This document shows, one piece after another, positions 53,709 through 63,257 of a DNA stretch of 64,000 bases (the stretch's first letter is position 1; each line of letters starts with the position of its first letter). The notes under the pieces are model-generated. The model searched no databases. It saw only the letters and a program-made list of their open reading frames with translations, and had not been told where the DNA came from. This stretch comes from Caldichromatium japonicum (lineage in GTDB: Bacteria; Pseudomonadota; Gammaproteobacteria; Chromatiales; Chromatiaceae). A program made the position numbers and the translations under genes. The DNA lies in assembly GCF_011290485.1 (NCBI RefSeq), contig NZ_CP048029.1:744001-808000 (forward strand). The letters are read 5' to 3'.

Positions 53709-55073
53709 TCAGCGGCGTTCCTTGATCTCGATCCCCAGCGAGCGCAGCTTGCGGTAGAGATGGGTCCGCTCCATCCCTGCCTCCTTGGCCATCTTGCTGA
53801 CATTCCCTTGATGTTTTTCAAGCTGATAATCCAGATAGGCCTTTTCAAACTGCTCGCGCGCCTGACGCAGGGGCTGATCGAATGACACCAGCGTCTCGAT
53901 GGTTTGCTGCTGGAAGGGCGGGGGAGCGCCAAGTGCGAGCTCGACCTCGCATTGGCTGATCTCGTCGCCGGCGCCCAGGATCAAGAGACGCTGGACCAGG
54001 TTTTTCAGCTCGCGCACATTGCCTGGCCAGTGATAGTTGCGCAGGAAGTTCTGGGCACCAACGCTAAAACGCCGGTAGGGGAGCTTTTCATGGGTGGCGA
54101 AATAATCGAGATAGAAGTTTAAGAGGTCTGGGACATCCTCGGGGTGTTCATGCAGCGGAGGGATGCGCAGGGGCACGACATTGAGGTGATAAAAGAGGTC
54201 TTCGCGAAAGCGCCCGGCCTTGACCTCTTCCTCGAGGTTGCGCTGGGTGATGGCGATGATCCGCACATCGATGCGCACCGGCTCGCGCCCGCTGACACGC
54301 AAGAAATAGCCGCTGTCGAGCGCGCCCAAGAGCTTGGACTGGGCCTCCCAATCCATATCGGCGACCTCATCGAGCATCAGGGTGCCGCCGGCGGCCTTCT
54401 CTAGGCTGCCATAATGGATATGGTCCTGCTCCTCGACGCCAAACAACTCGCTGGCCGCATTGTCGGTAGCAAGCGCTGAAACGCAAAGATCGATGAATGG
54501 ACGATCGCGCCTTGCGCTCTGGGAATGGAGATAGCGGGCAAAGGTCTCGCGCCCGCTGCCGGGTTCCCCAGTGATCAGGACCCAGGTGTCGTGTTGGGCG
54601 ATGCGTTTGACCTGTTCGCGCAGACGCTGGATGACGGCACTGCGTCCGACCGGCTCATGGACCTGGGGGCTGCGCCGCCTAAGCCCGATATTTTCCTGCT
54701 GAAGCTTGCTAGCCTCTAGGGCGCGTTCCACGGTCAGCAGCAGTTTGGCCATCGATAAGGGCTTTTCGAGAAAGTCATAAGCCCCCAGTCGCGTGGCCTC
54801 GACCGCGGTCTCGATCGTGCCATGACCCGACATCATGATCACCGGACAAGGCAGCTCGTCGTCGGACCACTCTTTGAGCAAAGAGATCCCATCGATGTCG
54901 GGCATCCAGATATCGAGCAGGATCAGGTCGGGGCGCCGGTCGCGCAGGGCGTGACGCGCGGCCTCGCTGTTCTCGGCCATAGCCACGGTATAGCCCTCAT
55001 CCTCCAGGATCTCCTTGACCAGGCCGCGGATATCGGGTTCGTCGTCGACGACCAGGATATGGGTTGCGCTCAT
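53709..55073 (-). CDS. ntrX: NtrX-type response regulator with altered Walker A
   Basis: A 454-residue regulator. The receiver has ILVVDDEPDIRGLVKEIL and phospho-Asp in LLDIWMPDIDG. A sigma-54 AAA+ domain spans about 145-380 and a Fis-type helix-turn-helix closes the protein (HQGNVSKMAKEAGMERTHLY). In the AAA+ domain the Walker A reads GEPGSGRETF, with Arg in place of the catalytic Lys (codon 54549-54551). The GAFTGA loop needed to contact sigma-54 is absent (LFGVEEQDHIHYGSLEKA in its place). Absence of GAFTGA is usual for NtrX. The Lys-to-Arg change makes ATP-driven activation doubtful, so it may act as a repressor or by DNA binding alone. ntrY lies 23 bp upstream. Confidence 0.92.
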   Translation of the reverse strand: MSATHILVVDDEPDIRGLVKEILEDEGYTVAMAENSEAARHALRDRRPDLILLDIWMPDIDGISLLKEWSDDELPCPVIMMSGHGTIETAVEATRLGAYDFLEKPLSMAKLLLTVERALEASKLQQENIGLRRRSPQVHEPVGRSAVIQRLREQVKRIAQHDTWVLITGEPGSGRETFARYLHSQSARRDRPFIDLCVSALATDNAASELFGVEEQDHIHYGSLEKAAGGTLMLDEVADMDWEAQSKLLGALDSGYFLRVSGREPVRIDVRIIAITQRNLEEEVKAGRFREDLFYHLNVVPLRIPPLHEHPEDVPDLLNFYLDYFATHEKLPYRRFSVGAQNFLRNYHWPGNVRELKNLVQRLLILGAGDEISQCEVELALGAPPPFQQQTIETLVSFDQPLRQAREQFEKAYLDYQLEKHQGNVSKMAKEAGMERTHLYRKLRSLGIEIKERR

Positions 55074-55096
55074 GGTGCTCTCTCAAGCTCTTGACC

Positions 55097-57274
55097 CTAG
55101 ACCGCAGGAGCGGTCAGTTGCCAGATGGGAATACGGACCCTGATCAGGGCCCCCGATTCGGTATTCTCGACGGCGATCATACCGCCATGTTCCTCGATGA
55201 TCTTCTTGACGATCGCCAATCCCAGGCCTGTCCCTTTGGTCTTGGTCGTGACATAGGGCTCGAACGCCCGCTCCAGGATGTGCGGGTCGAAGCCCGGTCC
55301 ATTATCGCTGATAAGACACTGGAGATAGTGGGCATCGTCCAACTCGATCGGTTCGGTGCTGACTCTGATCCGCCCATTAGGGCGCCCTTCGAGCGCCTCG
55401 GCGGCGTTCTTGATCAAATTATGGATGACCTGTCTGAGGCGCAACGGGTCCCCTTTAATCCGCACTTCCGGAGCACCGAGCGCGATCTCGAGCATGGTCA
55501 TGCCGGCGCTGCGATAAAGATCCAAGACCTCGCGCGCGAGCTCGTCAAACACAAAGGGCTCGGTTCGGATGTGCGCGCTCTTGGCATAGTCCGAGAAGTC
55601 GTTGACCATCGCCTTGAGCGCCTCGACCTGCTGGATGATGGTTGAGGTCGCACGGTCGATGATCTGAGCATCCTGCTCTGCGGCCTTGGCGAGCAGCTTG
55701 TGCCGCAGGCGCTCTGCCGAGAGCTGGATCGGAGTCAACGGGTTTTTGATCTCATGGGCGAGACGGCGCGCCACCTCGGCCCAGGCAGCATGACGTTGGG
55801 CCACAATGAGGGAGGTGATATCGTCGAAGACCACTACATGCCCCCGCTGATTGCTGTCTGGAAGGGGTAGGGGACTGCCACGGCACAACAGGGTCTGGCT
55901 GGTCTCATCGCGCTGGAGCTTGACCTCGGTCCGCCAGGGGCGCGGATCGTTGAGATGACGGCGCACGGCCTCAATCCAGGGCACGAGCCAGGGGGCAGCG
56001 CCTTCCAGGTCGTCAAGTCCGCTAGACGCCTGATCCAAGTTCTCTGTCAATCCCAGGATCGCCCGCGCTGCTGGATTGACCATGGCCAGATATTGGTGCT
56101 CGTCGAAGGCAATCACCCCGGAGGACAGACGCCCCAGGATGGTCTCGAGATAATTGCGCTGGGTCTCAACCTCATGCTTGCTGCGCGCCGCGGCATCGCG
56201 CGCCTGGGCGATGCGCCGGGCCATGGCATTGAACGAGGTCACTAGGAAACTGAGCTCATCGTCATGGCGGGGCAGGGGGATCCGTTGGTCATAGTTGCCC
56301 TCTGAGATCAGGCGGGTGGCGCGGGCGATATCGGCGATCGGCGCCACCAGGCGCCGGGCGGTGTGAAAGGCGGCGATCAGTGCAGCCATCACCCCAAACG
56401 CCAAAACCAATGACAGGGTAAGTGAGAAGCTGAGTTTCAGCGACCGACGCAGATAGGCCAATTCCGTATAGCGGTTATAGGCGTTTTCCAAGCGATTGCT
56501 CAGGGTGCTGATCCGGGCCGAGGTGGGAAACAGCGCCTGCATCAACAAAGGTCGGCCACTAGGATCCTGGACCAGGGTACGTACCACCAGCTCATTGCCC
56601 GGGCCCGTCTCCAAGCCGACATAATTGACACCGGCCCGCACGCTCTGATGGATGTCGCGATCCGGCGCAGCGGGGACCAACTGGGTCGGGTCCTCGTTGG
56701 CCGTCCCCAGGACCCGTCCGTTGGCATCATAGACGGTGAGTTCAATCGCCCCGGCGCGCCGACGCAGGCTATTCAGACTCAAGGCGATCGCCGTGGCCGA
56801 GCGGTCTTCGATCCCCGCCAAAAGCTGCTCGGTGATCTTGACCAAGAGACGTTGATTGAGATCAAGCGAGGCTTGATTGAGCTCGAGGGCATCTTGCATG
56901 GCGCGCCCGATCTCGACGTCGAACCAGCTATCGATCCCGCGCAAGAGAAAGCCGAGCGAAAAGTAATACACCGTGCCGACAGGTAGGAGAGCGATCAGGG
57001 TAAACAACAAGACCAGACGCGCAGTCAAGCGCGAGCCTGCAGCCTGACGCCGGTAACGGCGAATCAGCTTGACGAGATTGACGACCACCAGCACCGCCAA
57101 GACCGCAAGCCCGGCGAGCACTATGGCGAGCAGCGGGACAAAGGCGCGGCTTAAGGCCTCGGAATTCTCCACGGCATCGCGCATCAAGACGAGCACTACG
57201 AAGAGTCCGAGGATCAGGAGGGCGACCGGAAGAACGCCTAGGACGGGTCGCCAGCTTAGGGTTTTACCGGCCAC
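55097..57274 (-). CDS. ntrY: NtrY-type membrane histidine kinase
   Basis: A 725-residue sensor kinase. Two N-terminal helices (VLPVALLILGLFVVLVLMRD, then LAIVLAGLAVLAVLVVVNL) and a third (VLLFTLIALLPVGTVYYFSL) precede a periplasmic domain and a fourth helix. A HAMP domain, a PAS domain (VIAFDEHQYLAMVNPAA) and HisKA (ARRLAHEIKNPLTPIQLSAE) follow, and the HATPase has IKNAAEALEGRP and TKGTGLGLAIVKKI. Start GTG 57274 is chosen because the frame upstream lies inside the DUF4390 gene and is not kinase-like. It overlaps that gene by 19 bp. Confidence 0.9.
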   Translation of the reverse strand: MAGKTLSWRPVLGVLPVALLILGLFVVLVLMRDAVENSEALSRAFVPLLAIVLAGLAVLAVLVVVNLVKLIRRYRRQAAGSRLTARLVLLFTLIALLPVGTVYYFSLGFLLRGIDSWFDVEIGRAMQDALELNQASLDLNQRLLVKITEQLLAGIEDRSATAIALSLNSLRRRAGAIELTVYDANGRVLGTANEDPTQLVPAAPDRDIHQSVRAGVNYVGLETGPGNELVVRTLVQDPSGRPLLMQALFPTSARISTLSNRLENAYNRYTELAYLRRSLKLSFSLTLSLVLAFGVMAALIAAFHTARRLVAPIADIARATRLISEGNYDQRIPLPRHDDELSFLVTSFNAMARRIAQARDAAARSKHEVETQRNYLETILGRLSSGVIAFDEHQYLAMVNPAARAILGLTENLDQASSGLDDLEGAAPWLVPWIEAVRRHLNDPRPWRTEVKLQRDETSQTLLCRGSPLPLPDSNQRGHVVVFDDITSLIVAQRHAAWAEVARRLAHEIKNPLTPIQLSAERLRHKLLAKAAEQDAQIIDRATSTIIQQVEALKAMVNDFSDYAKSAHIRTEPFVFDELAREVLDLYRSAGMTMLEIALGAPEVRIKGDPLRLRQVIHNLIKNAAEALEGRPNGRIRVSTEPIELDDAHYLQCLISDNGPGFDPHILERAFEPYVTTKTKGTGLGLAIVKKIIEEHGGMIAVENTESGALIRVRIPIWQLTAPAV

Positions 57275-57825
57275 GTGGTCCAACCGCTCGACAGTTTCCA
57301 GGACGGGCGCAGATAGGCCGTGGGGCGTAGCGGCAGCGGCAGCTCTTCGATGTCCAGAGAGACCTTCAAGCGCAGCTCGTAGTCTGATTTGGGGTCGAGC
57401 CGGTCGCGGGCGATGAGCAGCTGGTCGGTCAATTCGCTCAGGGCGCGGATCGCGGTATCGCGGGTCACAAACTCCTGACGCTGGTGGCCAGGCAGACGAT
57501 AGACCTCGTAACGCTCGGATAAGGGGCGATAGCGGATGATGCAACGCCACTGGTCGTCGAGCAGACTATCCTCCCAGATCCAGGACCCAACGCGCCTCAG
57601 CTGGGCATGGAAGACCAGGGTCAGGGGGACACCATGATCCAGCGCCTCCAAAGCGACCGGACTGAATGCCAGTGTTGTGCGCGCATTGAGCAGGATCTGC
57701 CCTGCCTGCTCATGGAGCTCGACCTGCTGGATGCTGAAGCCGGTGGCCTGGGCTGCGCCGAGCGGATAGGCTGATAGGGCCGAGGCCAAAAGCAAGGCGA
57801 CGCTCAAAAGCATGCGTGGGCTCAT
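57256..57825 (-). CDS. DUF4390 protein, exported
   Basis: A 189-residue protein with a signal peptide (LLSVALLLASALSAYPLGAA). DUF4390 features: GQILLNARTTLAFSPVALEA, LDHGVPLTLVFHAQLRRVG, IRYRPLSERYEVYRLPGHQ and the C-terminal AYLRPSWKLSSGWTTWPVKP. It sits between rsmB and ntrY in many gammaproteobacteria, as here, and overlaps both by a few bp. The function is not known; a role with NtrY sensing is suggested only by the constant position. Confidence 0.88.
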   Translation of the reverse strand: MSPRMLLSVALLLASALSAYPLGAAQATGFSIQQVELHEQAGQILLNARTTLAFSPVALEALDHGVPLTLVFHAQLRRVGSWIWEDSLLDDQWRCIIRYRPLSERYEVYRLPGHQRQEFVTRDTAIRALSELTDQLLIARDRLDPKSDYELRLKVSLDIEELPLPLRPTAYLRPSWKLSSGWTTWPVKP

Positions 57826-59183
57826 GAGGCGGCCTTCGCGATGAGCGCGTAGAAAAAACCATCATGTCCGCCCGGCCTGGGCAGGAGTTGCAAACCCGGT
57901 GGGCGGGGACGCCCCCAGGGGTGGCAAAGCAACAGGACCTGCGCCTCGGGGTGGCGCCCCACAAAGTCAGCGACCTGCACCTCGTTCTCCTGGGCGAAGA
58001 GCGAGCAGGTGGCATATAACAGGCGTCCACCGGGGCGCAGCAACGGCCAGATGGCCTCCAGCATCCTTGCTTGGGTCGCAACCAGGGCAGGGATGTCCTT
58101 AGGCCGGCGCAGCCAGGGGATATCGGGATGACGGCGCATCACCCCGGTCGCCGAGCAGGGGACATCGAGTAGGATGCGGTCGAAAGGTCTCTCCGTCCAG
58201 CTCCCTTGTGGATCGGCGGCATCGGCGACCAAGAGCTGGGCCTTGAGTCCCAGGCGCTTGAGCAGCCGCTCGGCGGTCTCAAGACGCGCGGGATCATGAT
58301 CCATGGCGATGAGCTCCAGCTCACCGCGCGCCTGCTCCAGGATGGCCGCGGTCTTGCCGCCAGGCGCGGCGCAGGCATCGAGCACCCGTGCGCCGGCTGG
58401 GGCAGCGAGCAGCAGGGCAGCAAGCTGGGCCCCGCTGTCTTGGACCGAGACCCAGCCCCTCTCCCATCCTGGCAGCTCGCGCATGAGGTGGGGCTGATCG
58501 AGCAGGATGCCGGTCGGAAGTTCCGCGATGGGTCTGGCTGCGATCCCTGCCGCCGCTAGGGTATCGAGATAGTCCGCCCGTGAGCACCTCAGGGGATTGA
58601 CGCGCACTGCCATCGGTGCTCTCCCCTGGCTGGCCTGGACGATTGCCTCCCAATCATCCGGCCAATCGGTGCGCAGGTGCTCGATCAGCCAAGCGGGATA
58701 GGGCCAGCGGGCCTCGGGCTGGCGCATGACCCAGGCAAGCAGGTCTGCCTGCTCGCGCAAGAAGCGACGCAGCAGGGCATTGACCAGGCCAGCGAGATGC
58801 GGCTTGCCGATCGTACGCGCCGCCTCGACCGTGGCCGAGACCACGGCATGGGGTGGGATCTGGCTGAAGGCGAGCTGATAGAGCCCTATCAGGATGAGGT
58901 CATAGAGCTCGGCGTCGCGCTCCTTGAGCGGGCGATCGAGCAGCCGGTCGGCGATACAGGTTAAGGGCACCAGATGGCGCAGTGAGCCATAGACCAATTC
59001 CTGGAGCAACGCGCGATCGGCATCGGATTGACCGGTTGGATCCCCGGACAAAAGACCTCCGAGCGACCGCCTGCCCGTGCGCACGTCGCGCAGCAGACGC
59101 GCTGCCGCTGCGCGTGACGCAGCGCCCGGGGTCTTGCGAGCAACTTCGATGCTCTGCCGGCTCTTAGTCAAAACGCGCGCCAT
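57822..59183 (-). CDS. rsmB: 16S rRNA m5C967 methyltransferase
   Basis: A 453-residue enzyme that methylates C967 of 16S rRNA. The N-terminal third is a NusB-like domain (RAAAARLLRDVRTGRRSLGG). The C-terminal SAM domain has VLDACAAPGGKTAAILEQA, the LLDVPCSATGVMRRHPDI motif with a catalytic Cys, and LLYATCSLFAQENE with the second Cys. It overlaps fmt by 20 bp and the DUF4390 gene by 4 bp, so def-fmt-rsmB-DUF4390 read as one unit. Confidence 0.96.
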   Translation of the reverse strand: MARVLTKSRQSIEVARKTPGAASRAAAARLLRDVRTGRRSLGGLLSGDPTGQSDADRALLQELVYGSLRHLVPLTCIADRLLDRPLKERDAELYDLILIGLYQLAFSQIPPHAVVSATVEAARTIGKPHLAGLVNALLRRFLREQADLLAWVMRQPEARWPYPAWLIEHLRTDWPDDWEAIVQASQGRAPMAVRVNPLRCSRADYLDTLAAAGIAARPIAELPTGILLDQPHLMRELPGWERGWVSVQDSGAQLAALLLAAPAGARVLDACAAPGGKTAAILEQARGELELIAMDHDPARLETAERLLKRLGLKAQLLVADAADPQGSWTERPFDRILLDVPCSATGVMRRHPDIPWLRRPKDIPALVATQARMLEAIWPLLRPGGRLLYATCSLFAQENEVQVADFVGRHPEAQVLLLCHPWGRPRPPGLQLLPRPGGHDGFFYALIAKAAS

Positions 59184-60102
59184 CCAGTCGCCGCGCGTTA
59201 AGATACTCGGCGGCGCTCATGGGTCGTTTGCCGGCAGGCTGAAGGCGGGTGATGCGCAAGATCCCAGCCCCTGTGGCAACACAAATCCCTGCACGGTCGG
59301 CTTGCAAGATGGCGCCGGGGCATGCCCCCTCGGGTCCGTCCTCGGCCTGGGCCGCCCATAGTCGGATGGGTGCTGCCTCCAAGGTCGTATAAGCGATCGG
59401 CCAGGGATTAAAGGCGCGGATCTGACGCTCGATAAGATCAGCAGGAGAGCGCCAATCGATGCGCGCCTCGTCCTTGCTGAGCTTGGGGGCATAGGTGGTC
59501 TGCGCCTCATCCTGGGGCTCGGGAACCAGCGAGCCGTCGGCGATCCTTGGCAGAGCCTCGAGCAATGCCTGGGCGCCGAGCGCCGCCAGCCGGTCATGGA
59601 GCGTTTGGCCGGTCTCATCCGGCGCGATCGGGGTGGTGATGCGGTGATAGACCGGACCGGTATCCAGCCCCTCTTCCATGCGCATGATCGAGACCCCCGT
59701 CTGGGTATCGCCGGCGAGGATGGCGCGTTGGATCGGGGCCGCACCTCGCCAGCGCGGGAGCAGCGAGGCATGGACATTGATGCACCCCAGCGTGGGAGCA
59801 TCCAGGACCGCCTTAGGCAATAACAGGCCATAGGCGGCGACCACGAACAGGTCCGCTCCCAGCCCAACGAGCTGGGCAACGGCCTCGGGGTCGCGCTTGA
59901 GGCTCGCAGGCTGATAGAGCGGCAGTCCATACGAGAGCGCTAGGGCCTTGACCGGGCTCATCTGAAGATACTGGCCGCGGCCTGCAGGTCGGTCTGGCTG
60001 GGTATAGACGCCGATCACCGCCTGACCCGCATCCAGCAGGGCCTGGAGCGCAGGTACGGCAAACTCCGGCGTCCCAGCAAAGAGTACGCGCAGCGGTCGC
60101 AT
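59164..60102 (-). CDS. fmt: Methionyl-tRNA formyltransferase
   Basis: A 312-residue enzyme that formylates Met-tRNA for initiation. Family motifs: RVLFAGTPEFAVPALQALLD at the start, CINVHASLLPRWRGAAPIQR with the catalytic Asn and His, and GVSIMRMEEGLDTGPVY with the Asp. The C-terminal OB-like domain follows (IRAFNPWPIAYT). The length is normal. It lies 26 bp after def. Confidence 0.97.
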   Translation of the reverse strand: MRPLRVLFAGTPEFAVPALQALLDAGQAVIGVYTQPDRPAGRGQYLQMSPVKALALSYGLPLYQPASLKRDPEAVAQLVGLGADLFVVAAYGLLLPKAVLDAPTLGCINVHASLLPRWRGAAPIQRAILAGDTQTGVSIMRMEEGLDTGPVYHRITTPIAPDETGQTLHDRLAALGAQALLEALPRIADGSLVPEPQDEAQTTYAPKLSKDEARIDWRSPADLIERQIRAFNPWPIAYTTLEAAPIRLWAAQAEDGPEGACPGAILQADRAGICVATGAGILRITRLQPAGKRPMSAAEYLNARRLDGARFD

Positions 60103-60128
60103 CCTGAGGGGTCTCAGGGGTTTGAGCC

Positions 60129-60680
60129 CTAGATGGCCTGACGGCGCTGAGCGGCGCTCGCCTGGGCGAGGGCAGACGCCTGACGCTCCTTGCGCTGTTT
60201 TTCAAGCTTATGGCGGATGCGCTGACGCTTAAGGAGCGAGATGTGATCGACAAACAGCTTGCCGTCGAGATGATCCAGTTCATGCTGGATACAAATGGCG
60301 AGTAATCCATCCGCTTCGAACCTAAAAGTCTGGCCCTCGCGATCGAGGGCCTCGACGGTTACCCGCTCGGCGCGGGCAACAGGTTCGTAGAATCCCGGAA
60401 CGGACAGACAACCCTCCTCGCGCTGGGTCGTCCCTTCACGCGCCAGTATCCGCGGATTGATCAGACACAGCGGCTGATCATGTGTTTCGGAGACATCGAT
60501 GACGACTACCTGAAGTTGGACATCGATCTGGGTGGCCGCCAATCCAATACCTGGGGCCGCGTACATGGTCTCGAGCATATCATCGACCAGGCGGCGGATG
60601 CCATCATCGACTTGTTTGACCGGCTGGGCCTTCTTGCGCAGCCGTGGATCGGGGAAGGTGAGGATCTCGCGTAGGGCCAT
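60129..60680 (-). CDS. def: Peptide deformylase
   Basis: A 183-residue metalloenzyme that removes the N-formyl group from new proteins. The three motifs are complete: [25 protein letters not shown] with the metal Cys, and [15 protein letters not shown] with two metal His and the catalytic Glu. The C-terminal [19 protein letters not shown] tail is variable in the family. It is divergent from the LysM gene, with a 234-bp region between them. Confidence 0.97.
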   Translation of the reverse strand: MALREILTFPDPRLRKKAQPVKQVDDGIRRLVDDMLETMYAAPGIGLAATQIDVQLQVVVIDVSETHDQPLCLINPRILAREGTTQREEGCLSVPGFYEPVARAERVTVEALDREGQTFRFEADGLLAICIQHELDHLDGKLFVDHISLLKRQRIRHKLEKQRKERQASALAQASAAQRRQAI

Positions 60681-60885
60681 AGAGATTTGCCGTGGAAATT
60701 GGGTGGTCGAAAGTCAGCGCGGTGCGCTACCATTGATTGCAGAATACTATATCCCGAAAATAGGGTTTGAGTCCTGACATTGAAAGGCGGCGCGATCGCT
60801 GGGAGCGGTTTTCAACCGGTCTGCACGTCGCGTGGCATCCTACCGATCCCATTGCGCCAGCAAGGGATGAGCCACACTGATTGTA

Positions 60886-60899
60886 GAGGTGAACACCTC
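60886..60899. other. Small inverted repeat in the leader of the LysM gene
   Basis: GAGGTG and CACCTC pair perfectly with a 2-nt loop, ending about 15 nt before the LysM gene start and just upstream of its ribosome site. It could affect translation. Coordinates are within a few bases. Confidence 0.3.
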
Positions 60900-60914
60900 G
60901 ACAGGGGGGTCTCT

Positions 60915-62093
60915 ATGCAAAGCCGTTTCGCCATCCTGTCCGTTTTTAGCATTGTCTTGACGCTCTTCGCAGGTGCAACACCTGCATTGGAGCTGGCGCC
61001 AGATGCCCCGTCGCGCTACGTGGTCCAGCCAGGCGATACCCTCTGGGACATCGCCGGCCGTTTCCTCAACGAGCCTTGGCGCTGGTCCGAAGTCTGGCAG
61101 GCCAATCCGGGTATCGACAATCCCAACCGCATCTATCCTGGGGATGTCCTGGAGCTCGCCCAGGTTGCCGGTCGCCCGGTGATCCGGCGGGCGGCAGGGG
61201 TGCGTACCGTCAGGCTTAGCCCGCAGGTGCGTGCCGAGACCCTCAAGGCCCCTATCCCCGTTATCCGCATCGGTAACATCGCCCCCTTTCTCACCCAGCC
61301 CTATGTAGCCGATTCGGATGCAATCAAGCAGGCATCCTATGTGGTTGGTTTTCCTGAAGAACATATCGTTGCCGGGGTGCGCGACTCGATCTATGTGCGC
61401 AAGATCCCGTCCGCAGAGATGCAGCAATTTCAAGTCTTACGCCCAGGGGACCCTTTGCGCGACCCCGAGAGCAGTGAGCTTCTGGGCTACCATGTCGAGT
61501 TCATCGCCAATGCCGTCCTCGAACGTCCAGGAAATCCAGCCAAGCTGCGGGTGACCCGTATGGAGCGCGAGGTGTCGATCGGTGATCGGGTCATCCCTGC
61601 CGATCCCGAATCTGCGCTGGCCGACTTCTTGCCCCGTCCAGCCCCAACCGGTTTGCGTGGGCGCATCCTGGCGGTGACCAATGGCGTCTCCCAGATCGGG
61701 CGCTATGACGTGGTCATCCTCAACCGCGGGGCGCGGGATGGGCTCGAGCCTGGCCATGTCTTCGAGGTCTTCAGCGGGGGCGAGCGCGAGCGTGATCAGG
61801 TCCGCTCGGGGATCGCCAACAGCAACTGGTTGATGGATAGCCCGTTTTCGTCCGAGTTCTGGCTGGGATATAGCTATGAATTCAAGGGCTGGCGGGCTGA
61901 TGAACCTTCAGCCAATGAGGGCTTCCCGTTGCATCCTGCCTATCGACGGCAGAAGGCCGAATATATTGCTCCTTTCGAGCGTGCTGGTCGGTTGATGGTC
62001 TTTCGTGTCTTCGACCGGGTGAGCTTTGGCGTGATCCTGGAAGCAACGCGGGCGCTTCAGGTCGGCAACTGGATCGCCCCCCCATCGGCCTGA
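60915..62093 (+). CDS. Exported LysM-domain protein
   Basis: A 392-residue protein with a signal peptide (FAILSVFSIVLTLFAGATPA) and one LysM domain at about 35-85 (YVVQPGDTLWDIAGRFL, then EPWRWSEVWQANPGIDNPNR), which would bind peptidoglycan. The rest (residues 100-392) is a beta-rich region with VVILNRGARDGLEPGHVFEV. The ATG at 60915 is chosen because it opens the signal peptide and AGGGGGG precedes it. Proteins of this design lie next to dprA, divergent from def-fmt, in many gammaproteobacteria, as here. The precise role is unknown. Confidence 0.88.
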   Translation: MQSRFAILSVFSIVLTLFAGATPALELAPDAPSRYVVQPGDTLWDIAGRFLNEPWRWSEVWQANPGIDNPNRIYPGDVLELAQVAGRPVIRRAAGVRTVRLSPQVRAETLKAPIPVIRIGNIAPFLTQPYVADSDAIKQASYVVGFPEEHIVAGVRDSIYVRKIPSAEMQQFQVLRPGDPLRDPESSELLGYHVEFIANAVLERPGNPAKLRVTRMEREVSIGDRVIPADPESALADFLPRPAPTGLRGRILAVTNGVSQIGRYDVVILNRGARDGLEPGHVFEVFSGGERERDQVRSGIANSNWLMDSPFSSEFWLGYSYEFKGWRADEPSANEGFPLHPAYRRQKAEYIAPFERAGRLMVFRVFDRVSFGVILEATRALQVGNWIAPPSA

Positions 62094-62099
62094 TCCCAG

Positions 62100-63218
62100 G
62101 TGTCGCTACCTCTGATCGAGGACTCGCCACTTGCGGATTGGGTGAGGCTGAGCCTGGTACCTGGTATCGGCTGCCGTACCTATCGGAAATTGATCGAGAC
62201 CTTTGGTTCGCCGAGCGCCGTTTTGTCGGCAAGCCAGGCCCAGCTCGGCCAGGCGGGTCTTAAGCCTGCGACCATCGCAGCCCTCCGCGCTCCGGACCCC
62301 GCCTTGATCAGTGCAATCCTGGCCTGGGCCAATCAGCCTGATGCCCATCTGGTGACCCTGGCCGATGCGCGTTATCCCACCTTGCTGGCCCAGATCCATG
62401 ATCCGCCCCAGATCCTCTATGTGCGCGGGCAGGTTGAGCTTTTGTGCGACCCGCAGATTGCCATCGTCGGCAGCCGCAACCCAACCCCGGCCGGCGTCGA
62501 GATCACGCAGTTCTTTGCCCGGCGTCTTGCCGAATTTGGGCTAGTCGTCACCAGCGGGCTGGCCATCGGTATCGACGGAGCGGCCCACGAGGGGGCACTT
62601 GAGAGAGGCGAAACCATCGCGGTGCTCGGGACAGGTCCGGATCGGGTCTATCCGGCCAGACACCGCGATCTTGCGCGGCGCATCCTCAAGCAGGGTGCGC
62701 TGGTCAGCGAATTCCCCCCTGGCTGCGGCGCGCTGGCCAAGCATTTTCCCCGACGCAACCGCCTGATCAGCGGCATGAGCCTAGGGGTCTTGGTTACGGA
62801 AGCGGCCTTGCAAAGCGGTTCACTCATCACGGCGCGCCTGGCACTTGAACAGGGGCGCAAGGTCTTTGCCATCCCCGGTTCCATCCGCAACCCCATGGCG
62901 CGCGGCTGCCATGCGCTGATCCGCGAGGGTGCCGAGCTGGTCGAGGACCCTGCCGAGCTCATCGCTGAGCTCGCCCCAGGGTTGCGTGCAGCCCTAAAAC
63001 GAGAGATAGGTGATGTGCCACCTCCCCAAATGGCATCGGGCTTGTCACCCGAGCAGTCGCAACTCCTTGTCGCCATGGGCCATGATCCGGTGACCCTCGA
63101 TGATCTGACCCGGCGCACCGGGCTGCCTGTCGAGCAGATCAACGCCGCGCTCTTGCTCATGGAGCTTGCGGGTCATGTATCATCCCTTCCGGGCGGACGT
63201 TATACCCGTACCACCTGA
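62100..63218 (+). CDS. dprA: DNA-processing protein DprA
   Basis: A 372-residue protein that loads RecA on incoming single-stranded DNA in natural transformation. The Rossmann core is complete: IAIVGSRNPTPAGVEITQF, VTSGLAIGIDGAAHEGALE, VLGTGPDRVYPARHR and SEFPPGCGALAKHFPRRNRL with RNRLISGMS and GSLITARLALEQGRKVFAIPG. A C-terminal winged helix follows (LDDLTRRTGLPVEQINAALL). The start is GTG at 62100, 6 nt after the LysM stop. Confidence 0.96.
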   Translation: MSLPLIEDSPLADWVRLSLVPGIGCRTYRKLIETFGSPSAVLSASQAQLGQAGLKPATIAALRAPDPALISAILAWANQPDAHLVTLADARYPTLLAQIHDPPQILYVRGQVELLCDPQIAIVGSRNPTPAGVEITQFFARRLAEFGLVVTSGLAIGIDGAAHEGALERGETIAVLGTGPDRVYPARHRDLARRILKQGALVSEFPPGCGALAKHFPRRNRLISGMSLGVLVTEAALQSGSLITARLALEQGRKVFAIPGSIRNPMARGCHALIREGAELVEDPAELIAELAPGLRAALKREIGDVPPPQMASGLSPEQSQLLVAMGHDPVTLDDLTRRTGLPVEQINAALLLMELAGHVSSLPGGRYTRTT

Positions 63219-63257
63219 GCGGTCCCGTAGATCCTTGGCCACTACCCGAGAGTGCCG

